NCBI RefSeq assembly: GCF_000218685.1
Contig: NW_006763305.1
Location: 311,762 to 375,761 of the forward strand
Origin: Serpula lacrymans var. lacrymans S7.9
Lineage: Eukaryota > Basidiomycota > Agaricomycetes > Boletales > Serpulaceae
DNA length: 64,000 nt
Direction: 5' to 3'
This document shows, piece after piece, positions 12,904-23,796 of the stretch. A model generated the notes under the pieces. It saw nothing but the letters and a program-made list of their open reading frames with translations, did not search any database and was not told the origin of the DNA. The translations under genes and the position numbers were made by a program. Numbering within the stretch: position 1 is the first letter of the stretch; the number at the start of each line of letters is the position of its first letter.

Positions 12904-15370
12904 ATAACCTATCATCGACAACATATAGGATCACTGGGCCTGAAAGCGTCAATATAGGAGTTATTCTTTTTGCATTGTCCTTCTTTTGAAGTATGTGCCC
13001 ATTATGAAAATGCTTTGCGTGCCTCACCAAATATGGTGAATCGTACCCGAAGCATTTCTTGTGAGTTTTCATCTTCGCCAACCGTATCAAGGAAAATACC
13101 CGAAGCTGCTATTATGTGTCCATTTGGTAGATCGATCCTCCGAACGATCACCCATTGGCTCGACCTAAAAACTTCGTCGTAATCCCAGTCTCAGGATCAT
13201 ATATGATTTTCCTCTTCATTCGATTTCCATGCCGGATTTGACTCAGACCATTACTTCTCGCTGTTTAATAACAGAGCATGCGTCCATTGTCATTGCAAAT
13301 GGTGACGAAAGGGATTGTCCCTGTCTGAGGTCCGAGGTGACTATATATCGTAAAAGCTGGCAATGCGTGTGTCGCATGCATCTGACCTTGTGGCGCGCAC
13401 CTTCTTCTTAGAGCTGCCTTTGCGATTGCAAGACGGTCCGCGAATGATCACGTCTTAAATCATTTCTCCGTAGCAAATGACGCTCTTCCCGGCAGGTGGG
13501 GTTTGACACGCTATATTGAGCCCGCGAGTGTCATTCGCGGGAACATCTCGGGTTTCTAATCAGACAACGAACTTTGCGGAAAGTAATTACAGTGTGGCTC
13601 TCTCACAGAGGTGATTCTTGATTTCAAAACAGAAATTTGACTGATATTTTGGTGTTATCGCATTTAGAATGCTCTCTTGTTAACATATGGTTGAAGTTCA
13701 AAACTAGCTTCTGTATTTCCGTCCACGATGGATTCAAAGCTTCGATTCGGACCTTTTACATACCCCTTACTTGGAAGGCCCCGCAACTTACAGAAGGTGG
13801 CTGTCTGATGTGAGCGGGTTAGGCCATATGGAAACAGAACGCCCCTTTATACATATCAAGCAAGGTTGATGATCGATAACAAATGGCTGGTATAGATCAG
13901 AGCGTAGCCTCGAGGTTTGCAATGTGCGTCAGGTGTGTTCAAAAGCCTGACTCGAGCTGTTCACGATTGGGTCTAGATCGTGGTGTTCATTCCCTTTCCC
14001 CTGCCTCAAGTGGGCCTCGAGGGATTCACTCGTGGCAGAGAGATTGCAGCGATAACGTCATGAAATGGAAGCCAACAGTGATATCTGTTTCGCTACTTAG
14101 CCCCAGATCTTCCATCACGGAAGGGGAGACTACAGCGGTTACAATGTATTCAACGGCTAACTGAGCATGACATCGTGGTCGACACACAGGACATATGCAT
14201 GTTATATTATGAGATCTAGATTTCAGGCCAATCGTCAAATCAAAATATCGCATGGCAATCTAGTCACTGTGTTGAATTTCATCTCCGAGCTTGTGGTGCT
14301 TGAAGATGGCGGCAGGGAAGAGGAGCGGTGGCGGCGGAGGATTTGATACGAATCTGTGTGATTCTGGCGGTGCTAGTATCGGTGGTTCTTGTGGCGGCAT
14401 TGGTGAAGTTGACGGGGGGAAACGCTGGCGAATCGCGAGGAGTCATGTTGGTGATTCAGATGAATGAAGGTCCCCATCAGGTTGACATAGGGGCATCCTC
14501 ATTCAGGATTAGGAGGGCCCGACTTGTCACGGTGAGATTCATCTGCGGTCAATTCTGTTGCATTCTAGTGACCTCAGATAAGGCGGAAACAGAAGCAATG
14601 AATATGCATTGGGCTGCGGCCAATAGGCAGAATGTTCGCAAGACCGGGGAATCGTGGGGATGATGAGGCTATCAGGTAGAGTTTCCGCTAAGGCTTTCCC
14701 GGAAGTCCGCGCCTGCCTTTGTAGGATCACCGTTATTTTGGAATCAAGCTTTCCTCTGTCGGACCGTCTATGGACTATTCACATTTCAACAGGCTTGCAA
14801 CTGAAAACCCTATAGCTACTCGCCGAGAGAGGGTTTGGGCTTTACACTGGCACTGCCTTGATACGATATTGAAATGGCGGCCGTGAACTCATATGCGAGT
14901 ACAGTTTGATCAACAAACTTCCAGTAGCATTTCTTCCCTTTGAGCCTTCTATCGCTCAGGGGACGCAGACCATACGATGTAGCACGCAGCACCGAAATTA
15001 ATGCGGCTGGGAATATCGTAGAATGTGATGATGATTGTGTTGCTGAGCACTACTGTATCATAGCGAGTTACTGTGCTTTCGTTTAATTTCGCATGTACTG
15101 CTTAGACTTGGACACTCAGCCTAGCGAGTTGCACCAAGATCACGCGGTGTGAAGGAACCCAAACTCGATTCAACTCTAGTTCTAGCTAGAACTACCAGGA
15201 TAAAGAAATGAAGCCCTGGGCTACGAATGATAAAGGGTATGGAAAGGTAAGGAAACTATGACTACATATGCGCAAGTGCGGGGAATGATGCTAGCTCAGC
15301 ATTATGAAAAATTATCAATACAGAGGCGAAAAATCAAACCGACCAAAGCGGCATGTGAAGAACGTAACTA
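12904..15370. other. Long intergenic region without a convincing gene
   Basis: About 2.5 kb between ClpP and the secreted repeat protein. Frames such as 13883-14164 (+) and 14328-14663 (+) are short, have no family resemblance and lack splice support. A small inverted repeat lies near 13527-13547 and an 18-bp perfect palindrome at 15177-15194. The last part is 3' flank of the minus-strand gene that follows. Confidence 0.35.
15177..15194. repeat. 18-bp perfect palindrome
   Basis: The sequence TAGTTCTAGCTAGAACTA is identical to its reverse complement. It lies in non-coding DNA about 180 bp downstream of the secreted-protein stop codon. Its role is unknown and chance is possible. Confidence 0.7.
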
Positions 15371-17191
15371 TTAATGCAGATTCATGCGGGAGAGGAAGAA
15401 GTGACGACGGCTATTGTTTTCATCCCTTTTGCCTCCAGCTTGCCCTTTACCTGCACCATTCCCGCCCTTGGCACCGCCGCTGCCGCCATTTCCGCCACCA
15501 TTTCCACCATTACTGGCGCCACTTGTGCTTCCACCACCATTGTTTCCATTACCGCTCTGCGTCCCTCCGTTCCCGGCTCCACCAGTTGCAGTTGACGTAG
15601 TACCGGCTGCGCTGGATGCCGCGGAAGTAGCACCTCCTGCACCATTACCACCTTGCCCATTGCCTGCGCCATTGTTGTTGCCGCCAGCGTTCCCATTACC
15701 GTTCTGGTTGCCTCCATTGCCGGCCCCACCACCAGTCGTAGTTGAAGAGGCTCCGGCTGCACTGGACGCCACAGATGTAGCGCCTCCTGCACCATTACCG
15801 CCTTGTCCGTTACCCGCACCATTGTTGTTGCCGGCAGCGTTCCCGCTACCATTGCTGCCATTACCACCTTGCCCGTTTCCTGCACCGTTGTTGTTGCCGC
15901 CGGCATTTCCATTACCGTTGCCGGAATTTCCGGTTCCACCACCAGTCGCAGTCGAAGTGGATCCGGCTGCGCTCGATACTACGGATGAAGAACCTCCTGT
16001 AGAACCACTACCACCTGTTGACGTTGATCCACCAGTGGAGCCAGTAGAGCCAGTTCCCGTGTTTCCGGTACCGGTATTGCCAGCGTTACCAACAGTGAAC
16101 TATCAATATATCGGTCAGACATGGGAACACGATAATGATAGAATAATGAAAAACGTACGTAAACAGCGTCATCAAGTGAACCATGCTGTGCAACAGCGAC
16201 CAGGACAGGTTGATGATTTGCAGCACTGTTAATGGTCGAAATCTTGTAAGATCCATCAGGTAAACCGCTCGTTACGTCAGCGGTAAGGACGCCATTTACT
16301 GCAGCATCATTCAAACCCTTGAAGAATGCGAACTTGGAAGGATCGGTTGGGGTAGTTTGCGTAATCGAATCCAGCTGCTCGATGACGATATGAGAGTGAC
16401 CTTGTATCTGTCCCTGAGAGTTCAACTGTTGTGGAGCAGAGAAATAATCCTCATCTGCATTGACGAAAAAGCCGGTCTGCATGCCCTGAATAGCGAGCGA
16501 AACCGTGAAAGCTTGATTTGCAGGGATGTTGTCCATATTTTTCGGGTTGGTGAATTTTGCAGAAGGCATGTTAGCACTCGAAGGGATGAGACCCATAGGA
16601 GCAGGATTACACGATCCACCAGTGATTTGCTGACCATTCGTAAGAGGCGTATTTGGGGAAGTAGCACAAAAGTTAATGAAGTTGTTGGAAGAAGTGAGCG
16701 AGGCGACCTGGCCAGCCGCTGGCTCATCTTGACCATTGTCTTCGAAGCCCTTTGCGATCACGGAAGGATCGAGCGCTAAACCGGCTTGCTTAGTATGAAT
16801 ACCATATAACAACATAGAGTTGCATACTCAGCGAAGATTGGAGGTCACCTCCAGAGCCAGAGCTACCACTGGATGAAGTAGAGCTAGTCGCCGAGCCTGA
16901 GGCAGTAGACACTGCAGACGATGTCGAGGATGATGCACCACCGCCATTGTTGCCGCCATTTCCACCACTGTTGCCACCATTTCCACCACTGTTGCCGCCA
17001 TTTCCACCATTGTTGCCGCCATTTCCGTTATTACCGTTATTACCACCATTGCCGTTTTGACCCCTGTTGTTGTTGCCTCGAATGTTGAACCTCCGAACGC
17101 CAAGAACACCAGGTTCTGGGACGGCAAGCGCAGCAGCTTGAGAGATGAGAACAGGAAGGATAACAAGAAGCGTCGACGCAGAGAACTTCAT
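15371..17191 (-). CDS. Secreted Gly/Asn-rich repeat protein with a conserved fungal extracellular domain
   Basis: Secreted protein of a widespread fungal family of unknown function. A clear signal peptide (MKFSASTLLVILPVLISQAAALA) is followed by a low-complexity NGG/NSGG stretch. Then comes a conserved globular region of about 200 residues, from TGLALDPSVIAKGFEDNGQ through SNNFINFCATSP, IPANQAFTVSLAIQGMQTG and GHSHIVIEQLDSI to AQHGSLDDAVYFTVGNAG. The C-terminal half is low complexity again: about three diverged copies of a roughly 50-residue unit (GNNNGAGNGQGGNG.. and VASSAAGASSTT..), then a basic tail (KRDENNSRRHFFLSRMNLH). Introns interrupt after SSL (about 16836-16797) and after DDAVY. The likely role is cell-wall or extracellular-matrix; that is inference. 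Confidence 0.75.
15600..15945 (-). repeat. Imperfect ~150-bp tandem repeats inside the secreted protein gene
   Basis: Similar blocks encoding Gly/Asn-rich and Ser/Ala/Thr-rich segments recur with about 150-bp spacing, for example starting near 15628 and 15778, with a shorter copy near 15868. The period is a multiple of three, so the repeats keep the frame and can expand or contract without breaking the protein. Confidence 0.7.
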
Positions 17192-17254
17192 CCTTGAAAA
17201 AAAGGGAGAAAAAGCTTCACAGAAGTTGAAAGAACGAGTGAGGGAAGGATCCAA

Positions 17255-17325
17255 CTAGTGGAAGGACTAGAATGGAATGCAGTCACTTTAGCTTCATTCA
17301 AATGCAGGTGTAGAGGATGACTTAC
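17255..17325 (-). other. Probable intron in the 5' UTR of the secreted protein gene
   Basis: On the minus strand a consensus donor GTAAGT and a pyrimidine-rich CACTAG acceptor enclose 71 nt just upstream of the ATG at 17191. It does not affect the protein. Confidence 0.5.
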
Positions 17326-17409
17326 GAAAGAAAGCAGCACCGCTGCAATGAGAGTCAAAATGTGAAAGCGGTTTTGGGGGGTGAAAGACAAACAAGAAGC
17401 ACCCATCTC

Positions 17410-17416
17410 TTTTATA
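17410..17416 (-). promoter_or_regulatory. TATA box, secreted protein gene
   Basis: TATAAAA on the minus strand about 220 bp upstream of the ATG. With the 5' UTR intron removed, the spacing to the start is about 150 nt, reasonable for a strongly expressed fungal gene. Confidence 0.5.
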
Positions 17417-17858
17417 CGGCTCAAACAAGGTCATCGGAGGCACAAGACCATGAAAACTTGCTGTTTGTTTCCAGGGAAACTTTCGACAAAACGAAATAAG
17501 ACATTTGGTGGGGGTGAATCTGCTAGTAAAGGAAAATATACGGCATCGAAGTGGACAACTGGCAGAGCGGAACGAGCCAAAGGAACGAAACGGGTGTGGA
17601 GAACCGGGGTCAAGGATCGTGAATTACCAAATCGAGGATTTAGACATCGCAACGAGCGCTTAGCAACAAAAAAAAAGTATAGCAACATGCTTACGTAACG
17701 GTCCCGATCAGATAAGATATTACAACGGTGGTAACAGAATCTGATAAAGGAAAAAAAAACCCAAAAAAAAACCTGCTGGTATCTGAGCAACGAAAGTCTC
17801 AAGTCAGTGAAACTCAACAGGCACACGAGACACATACCGCATCCGAACTTTTTTTCTC

Positions 17859-18648
17859 TTATTCGCATTTGGTTTTCACCATAAACGACGCAAGCGTATC
17901 AATCTCGTTTACGATATGGTCCCGGAAATGCCTCTCTGCCAGGCCTGCCAATACCGCATGAACTTCGTCCACATCTGCCAGAATGGGTGCACGAGACGTG
18001 ATATCATCCTCCAGCAACCTTGAACTACGACGGCGGCTCTGTTCCTTTGGATCTCGTTTTGGTCTGTTGGCCGGAGTTATGATTGTGAATGGGCTGGGTC
18101 CTCGTGATCCATGCCGCGAGGGATCTTGTAAAGAAGACGGAGGTGGTGGATCCTCGGCGGTTAATGGCGATGGATATACCATGGGAATAATGTCAAAATG
18201 GGTGAGATACCGGTACAGTGCAGCAGAGGACAAGCTCGTGAAATCGATCTACGAAGAATGGTAAGGACGGTGCGTTGGATACTAATAGAATATAGAATGC
18301 TACGCTACCCCCGAGAAGACAAGGAGCGAACAAAAGCAATGAGACGCATGGAATACCCACCAGAGACGACTTCGAATCTGTATCTGCGCCCTTGTCTCCT
18401 TTTCTTGCCCCCGCGGATGAACCTCCCGCTGTATTACTCGTGTCAACTCTTTTTCTTTTCACCCGTGGCTCTCCATCTACTCTGTCGGGTGCCTGCCTCT
18501 TAGAACTTGCGCTCACGGGAGGGGCAAAGTATGGTGCATCGTCGTGCTGCTTTTTCCTTGCCTGGGGACGCGACCTGGAGCCAGAGGCAGAGGGGCCATT
18601 GGGAACGGGAGTGCTGGACATTGTTGTAGATGCTGGTGGTGGAGGCAT
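17859..18648 (-). CDS. SAP30-like protein with Sin3-binding domain
   Basis: Two exons (18648-18361 and 18248-17859) give 225 residues. Exon 1 is a Ser/Pro/Lys/Arg-rich disordered region with a nuclear-localisation-like KRKRVD stretch. Exon 2 begins with IDFTSLSSAALYRYLTHFDI, which fits the SAP30 Sin3-binding helix pattern (x-D-[FL]-x-x-L-x-x-x-A-L-x-R-Y). SAP30 bridges Sin3 and class I histone deacetylases. After a Pro/Ser-rich linker, the C-terminus is a conserved helical region (DVDEVHAVLAGLAERHFRDHIVNEIDTLASFM). The intron between the exons uses a GTGGGT donor and a phase-0 junction. The assignment to the SAP30 Sin3-binding family rests on this single motif plus basidiomycete context. The start faces chorismate synthase across a 350-bp shared promoter. 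Confidence 0.7.
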
Positions 18649-18998
18649 GAACTTGAAAGGCTATACCGAGATATTCTCACGGCTACCATTTCTCAAAATT
18701 GCAAGCTGAAGCACATATCAGACTGAGCGCAGACTGTAAGCCTTATGGATCAAGTTATTTGCACTGTAAAGCCATACAACGAGGCTCTGTATCCCATTTG
18801 TGCAAAGTAGCACAGTTTGGCTTGTATATAGCCTTGACGAGACCCGAGTTGCTCGGGGCGCTGGTATGATCTAGCATCGGTGACTCGGAAAATAATAGTT
18901 ATAAAGAGCCATCAGGCTTTCATTAAGGCTTCATTTTCTCATCCGGCCATTTCTTGTCCTTTTACTCTGTAACTTGCCCTGGTAGGAAAAATCCAGAA
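18649..18998. promoter_or_regulatory. Bidirectional intergenic promoter region, SAP30-like / chorismate synthase
   Basis: The two genes start head to head 350 bp apart, so both promoters must lie here. No TATA box or known operator stands out. Confidence 0.5.
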
Positions 18999-20556
18999 AT
19001 GTCCACATACGGATCCCTTTTTCGTGTCACTACCTACGGCGAAAGTCACTGTGCTTCAGTCGGGGCTATCATAGATGGATGTCCCCCAGTACGTCCTATC
19101 AAACTTTCTCATGGACAGATTACTGATATTCGACAATATTCTTCTCGTAGGGACTCGTGTTGTCGCCCCAGGATATCCAAGTGCAACTTAGTCGAAGAAG
19201 ACCTGGCCAAAGCAATCTGACAACTCCTGTGAGCACTTCTCATTACTATCGCCGCGGTAAGTGCTGATTGTTGCTACGTGATCTTTCTGGCTGGATCTGT
19301 CAGAGGGACGAAAAGGACCTTGTGCATGTTCAATCAGGTATTGAGCATGGTGTCACTCTAGGAACACCTATCGGTCTCCTTGTGAAAAACGAGGACCAAC
19401 GCCCCAAAGATTACACAGAGACAGATCTTTACCCGCGTCCCAGTCACGCCGACTACACGTACTTGGAAAAGTACGGCGTCAAAGCCAGCAGTGGGGGTGG
19501 ACGTAGTAGTGCGCGGGAAACCATAGGTAACTCTATCAGTTTATATTTAGTATCTCGGATCTTACTGGTCTCTCTAATACCATTCACACTCAGGTCGAGT
19601 AGCTGCTGGCGCTATCGCAGAAAAGTACCTCAAGTTGGTTTATGGCATAGAAATCGTTGCATTCGTGTCCTCTGTGGGAAAAATCCATTTACCTGCCGCT
19701 GTTGCCCCGCCGTCTCTCATTCCAACAGAGGGGAATGAGGATGATGATGAGGCACAGGACGCCCTTTCCCCGGAGTTTAGACAGTTGCTGGCTACGATCA
19801 CTAGGGAAGAAGTTGATAAACATCCTACGAGATGCCCCCACCCTGATACTGCAGAACGCATGACGAAGGTGAGCCATGTGCTCCCATGTCGTCTCAAAGT
19901 TTGATGACTTAATATTTATTCTTTATTTAGCGTATCATTCGTGCTAAGGATGCGATGGATTCCATTGGTGGAACAGTTACCTGTGTCATTCGCAATGTGC
20001 CCTCTGGATTGGGTGAACCTGTTTTCGACAAGTTCGAGGCCAAGTTGGCACACGCCATGTTATCCATCCCTGCCACGAAAGCCTTCGAAGTCGGTTCTGG
20101 CTTTAGAGGCACAGAGGTCCCTGGAAGTAAGCACAATGATGCATTCGTCGAAAAGGATGGCAAGCTTGGAACGAAGACCAACTGGAGTGGTGGTATCCAA
20201 GGAGGTATCACCAATGGAGAAGACATCTACTTCAGGTGAGACCGTTTCACGACTTTGTTGATTATCATTTCTGTTAATACCGATACTTGGGAACCAGAAT
20301 TGGCTTCAAATCACCTGCCACAATCTCCCAGTCGCAGGAAACCGCGCAGTACGATGGAACACCCGGTGCATTGGCTGCTAGGGGACGACATGATCCTTGC
20401 GTTGTTCCGAGAGCCGTGCCTATCGTCGAAACTATGGCTGCCATTGTCGTGATGGACCAATTATTGATTCAAAACTCACGTCGAACTGCTGCCTCCTTGC
20501 TGCCTCCCATCACCACTCTTCCTCCCACCATGGTGATGCCGTCAAAAGCACAGTAA
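18999..20556 (+). CDS. aro2: Chorismate synthase
   Basis: Converts 5-enolpyruvylshikimate-3-phosphate to chorismate, the last common step of aromatic amino acid synthesis, using reduced FMN. The start [20 protein letters not shown] holds the family N-terminal signature with the active-site histidine. The second exon carries [14 protein letters not shown]; later exons carry [19 protein letters not shown], the signature [12 protein letters not shown], then [14 protein letters not shown] and the C-terminal [19 protein letters not shown] and [19 protein letters not shown]. At least six exons join in frame. It ends TMVMPSKAQ. Full length and no missing motif. Confidence 0.96.
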
Positions 20557-20730
20557 GCAAACATAGAGACGCGCAACTTTGTCTTGGTTATCATGAGGGA
20601 TGTAGAATATATATATAGATAACTCTATGTTGATATAAGACCCAGGCAATGTAACTGATTGTAACAGATACATAGAATAAACCAACCTGTGTAAAAATAC
20701 AGCCGTAAAGTCCAACATCTATAATCCGTG

Positions 20731-21725
20731 CTAATCCTCCGAATCTGAGTAGTCGATGCAATGACAGCAAACGACGGGCTCCAGCTGCCACCACCACCAC
20801 TGAAAGCATGCACTTCAGCAGAAAACAGCTCCAAGTCTACACATCGACTTACACGGTGGTTGAACAGCCTTCCAGGCCACAAACCAAACGCCTCGTCAAT
20901 GGCCTCGGCACGTATGGTCGCACTTTCATCCTCAGCAAACGCGTCCTCATCTTCATGGGCACTGCCCTCTGATTCTGTATATCTAGGATGTGACGTAGAG
21001 GCCAAGAGTGATGTACCTTCGTCTGAGGGCTGTATTCGATTATGCAAGCGGCTACGCCGCCGTCTTTCTTTGGTGCCCTGACTCGGAGATGGCTCGGGGT
21101 CACGATTCTGCCATGCGAAGAAGCTCACTCGTTGACCGAGTGGGCCCCACCCTTTTGAACTGCCACTGTTATACGAGCGCAAGGGTGCTGAGATGGAAGA
21201 AGACGGCGAGCCTGAGACGGAGGAGGATGTGGAGGGGAGCGTGTCAGCCTGACGGTGACGACGCATTCCAGACGTGATGCGCACTCGTGAACGAAAGCGG
21301 ACTTTAGGGATGGGTCGCGCTTTTGACTGAGGCTCAAGTTGCTCGGTGGATTGGTCGCATTTATCGCTGCCGAACGGGTCGCTGCTGCTATCTTTCGGAT
21401 GCTCAGAGCCTTCACTGGCAGAGCCCCCAGCGCCAAAGACCGGAGCCTCGAGGGCACCGTCACTTTGTCGACGATCGTCTTCCCTTGATTTAGGGGACCG
21501 TGGAGGTCGATCCGGGGAACCTTGAGCATAGAATAACATGAGAGGTCAGCAACAAAAAGCGAACACTTGTCAAAGCGACAAACCGTCGGGGATGTGCTTG
21601 GGATAGCTCGTGCCAGGGTTGTCATCCTCATACTCGAAATCTCTCACCTCTGTCATGGTATTCCCGACGTTTGTGGTCGTCCCTGGATGCTCTATAGGGG
21701 ACGATGGATCCTCATTGTCAAGCAT
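20731..21725 (-). CDS. Uncharacterised Ser/Arg-rich acidic protein with Trp/Cys-rich C-terminus
   Basis: Three exons (21725-21584, 21520-20853, 20799-20731) sum to 879 nt, 292 residues. The protein is mostly disordered: an acidic N-terminus (MLDNEDPSSPIEHPGTTTNV), Ser/Arg-rich middle, and an acidic EDEDAFAEDES segment. The last intron (20852-20800, consensus GTAAGT donor, CTTTCAG acceptor) switches frame so that the protein ends EAFGLWPGRLFNHR + WWWWQLEPVVCCHC + IDYSDSED. Without splicing, the exon-2 frame reads on into an implausible hydrophobic tail, so the spliced end is preferred. The C-terminal Trp run and Cys cluster suggest membrane attachment or a palmitoylated tail, which is inference. 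I do not recognise the family. Confidence 0.6.
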
Positions 21726-22164
21726 GAAACTCCCTCGTATCCTTGCAGTCTGAAACCGCGACTAGACTGGTTTTGGCGTGGACGAGTGTAATGGTTGTAT
21801 ACGTTGGAGGCTAGCCATCAATTGCGATCCAGCCTTTGCAACGGTCATAGCCGTAGCGCTCCAAGGCCATGATCAATGTCACTACTGTAATTATAAGCCG
21901 TAATTTATTTAATAATAGCCGAAAATATGACGTTATTCAGGGAACAATGAACAGCTCTGCCGTTATCTGACTCGAGTCACAGAATAGATATAAGTACAGA
22001 TAAACCTTGCGACTAGTATTGATACAACAAAACTGGAAAACAGAACTCGTTATCAACTACAATTGCAGAATGACAACCCACATTCAACGTCCATAAAAGC
22101 CAGGCGCAAGCAAAAAAGAAAAAAATCTGCTAGCCAATGTCTATATTCAATACGAACAGAAAGC
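21726..22164. other. AT-rich intergenic region
   Basis: Lies between the start of the preceding minus-strand gene and the end of the receptor gene. Nothing coding seen. Confidence 0.5.
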
Positions 22165-23796
22165 TCAGCCCCCTCTCTGCGAATTTGGGCGAGAGTTATG
22201 GTGCTGCAAGATTGGTGAAAGTTCCGGTGACGGTGACGGTACTCTAATAGTCAACTGTGGCGGGTTCAATATATTCCTGTCACCTTGGAAAAGGGCATGG
22301 TACGACTCAGACGAGGAGGGCCACTCCGCCTTAGCGAAACTCGGTGGACTGACGACTACCTCGTTCGAACTGTAAAAACTCCCGACGGAGGAACTAGAAG
22401 GAAATGCAGACAGGTAGATCGGCTCTGGTCTTTTGGTCCTGTCAGCCAGAAAAGCAGGTTTGCGACGGACGACCCGACGTTTGGGTCTAAGAAAAAGCTT
22501 TGAGAAAGAGATTTCTGCTACATGACTTCAGGAGAATGCACAAAATTTTTGGTGAATATGTCTGGCTCTGGCACCTTTGTACAACGTCGAAAAACAAAGC
22601 GGAAAGCCAGGCGATAATTCTTCTTTGCCTCGGTAGTAAATCCAAAGAGCGTGAAAAAAATGATGGCATAAACCACATAGCACCATCGTTCCCACTCGTA
22701 GAGGGCCACGGAATTCCCGAATTGCCACATCTCATTTGTAAATTGTGCGATTTCAGAGTTTGAGGCATGTACAACCTTCCACCCTGGCCATGGCTGGGCC
22801 GGTCCCAACAGTATGTCCTCAACCAGATACCAGAGGCTTGTGGGAAATGAGCAAATGAAGACTGCTATGACAACGCCGGTGAGGCGCCAGCACTGATGAG
22901 AACCAATGCGCCAGTCACGTTGCATAAATTCATTGAGGCGCATTTTCCTCTGGATTATGGCGCGGAAAATAAGGCCTATGGTCAAATGTCAAGATGTGCA
23001 ATAAACATAGTTGTTCTACGTGACATCATACCTGCGTATACAGCCGTTATGAGCCCAATCACTACAGGCCATATCCCGTATAAAGGGAAAGCGGGTATTG
23101 TGTTGTATAACGAATAGTGGCAGCCCAGTTCTTCAAAGATGATGAAACGTTGATACTGAATTACGTATGCTATCAGAAGCGTCAGCTCTTTGAAAGGGCA
23201 CTGAGTGAGCACGGCGCACCTAAGACCATAGATAATACAGGTATACCCAACACAATAAACAGATCCATCCAGAAGATGAACCGTTTCTGAGAAATACTAA
23301 GTACTGCAGTGTACCAAATTACGATAGGCATCGTGCTGCATACCTTGTTTTTCCGTCGACGGGTACTATTTACTCTTGGTCTTAAGCGTAGTAAAGAGTG
23401 TAGGCGGCATGTTATGCACAGTGACGTTGCTGGTATCGCAACTCGACCACCTATCGCAAGTCGACTAGCTATTGGTTGTATTCAGATATTTTCAAGGGAA
23501 AGATTCAATTCCACGAACAAATATCACACCACACCGGTGCCCAGTTGACAACATTATCGTTCCACACAACCGAATTCACGAATCCATTGAGACAAAGCAG
23601 GCCTGTCCATACAATGAATGCGCATGTACCAATACTCTTTGCTGCTCGTAGTGATCCACACCACCCTTTATCAGCACAAGGACGTTTAATGAGTTAAATG
23701 AACAAGCTCACCTCGTAGATGAAATGGTAGTAATATACTCACGAGCGCGAACCCGATGAACGAAAATACAGAGAAAATGTGATTTCGGGTACCCAT
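22165..23796 (-). CDS. STE3-type pheromone receptor (GPCR)
   Basis: Fungal class D receptor of the STE3 family, which senses lipopeptide mating pheromones at the plasma membrane. The first exon begins MGTRNHIFSVFSFIGFALVS (start 23796), ending in PFHLR. Then come FIVWTGLLCLNGFVNSVVWN and NVVNWAPVWCDI, the intracellular loop with AIPATSLCITCRLHS, FIFWMDLFIVLGIPVLSMVL, the diagnostic YQRFIIFEELGCHYSLYNT, then WPVVIGLITAVYA, CWRLTGVVIAVFICSFPTSL and TEAKKNYRLAFRFVFRR. Seven membrane segments can be placed. A further intron (donor GTACAA, acceptor CATGTAG) removes an early stop at 22518 and joins a cytoplasmic tail of about 118 residues that stays open to 22165, with an Arg-rich start (LFLRPKRRVVRRK) and Ser/Pro-rich end. 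No frame break was found. Confidence 0.88.

Noticed and set aside
14328..14663. 111-codon frame with a hydrophobic start
   Set aside because: No family match, no splice context, and it sits in an otherwise empty region; chance frame is more likely.
15414..16232. 272-codon Pro-rich plus-strand frame
   Set aside because: Antisense of the Gly/Asn/Ala repeats of the secreted protein; GGN codons read as NCC on the other strand, giving long Pro/Leu frames by composition.
15600..17050. CRISPR-like repeat arrays
   Set aside because: Repeats are in-frame codon repeats of a eukaryotic secreted protein without unique spacers.
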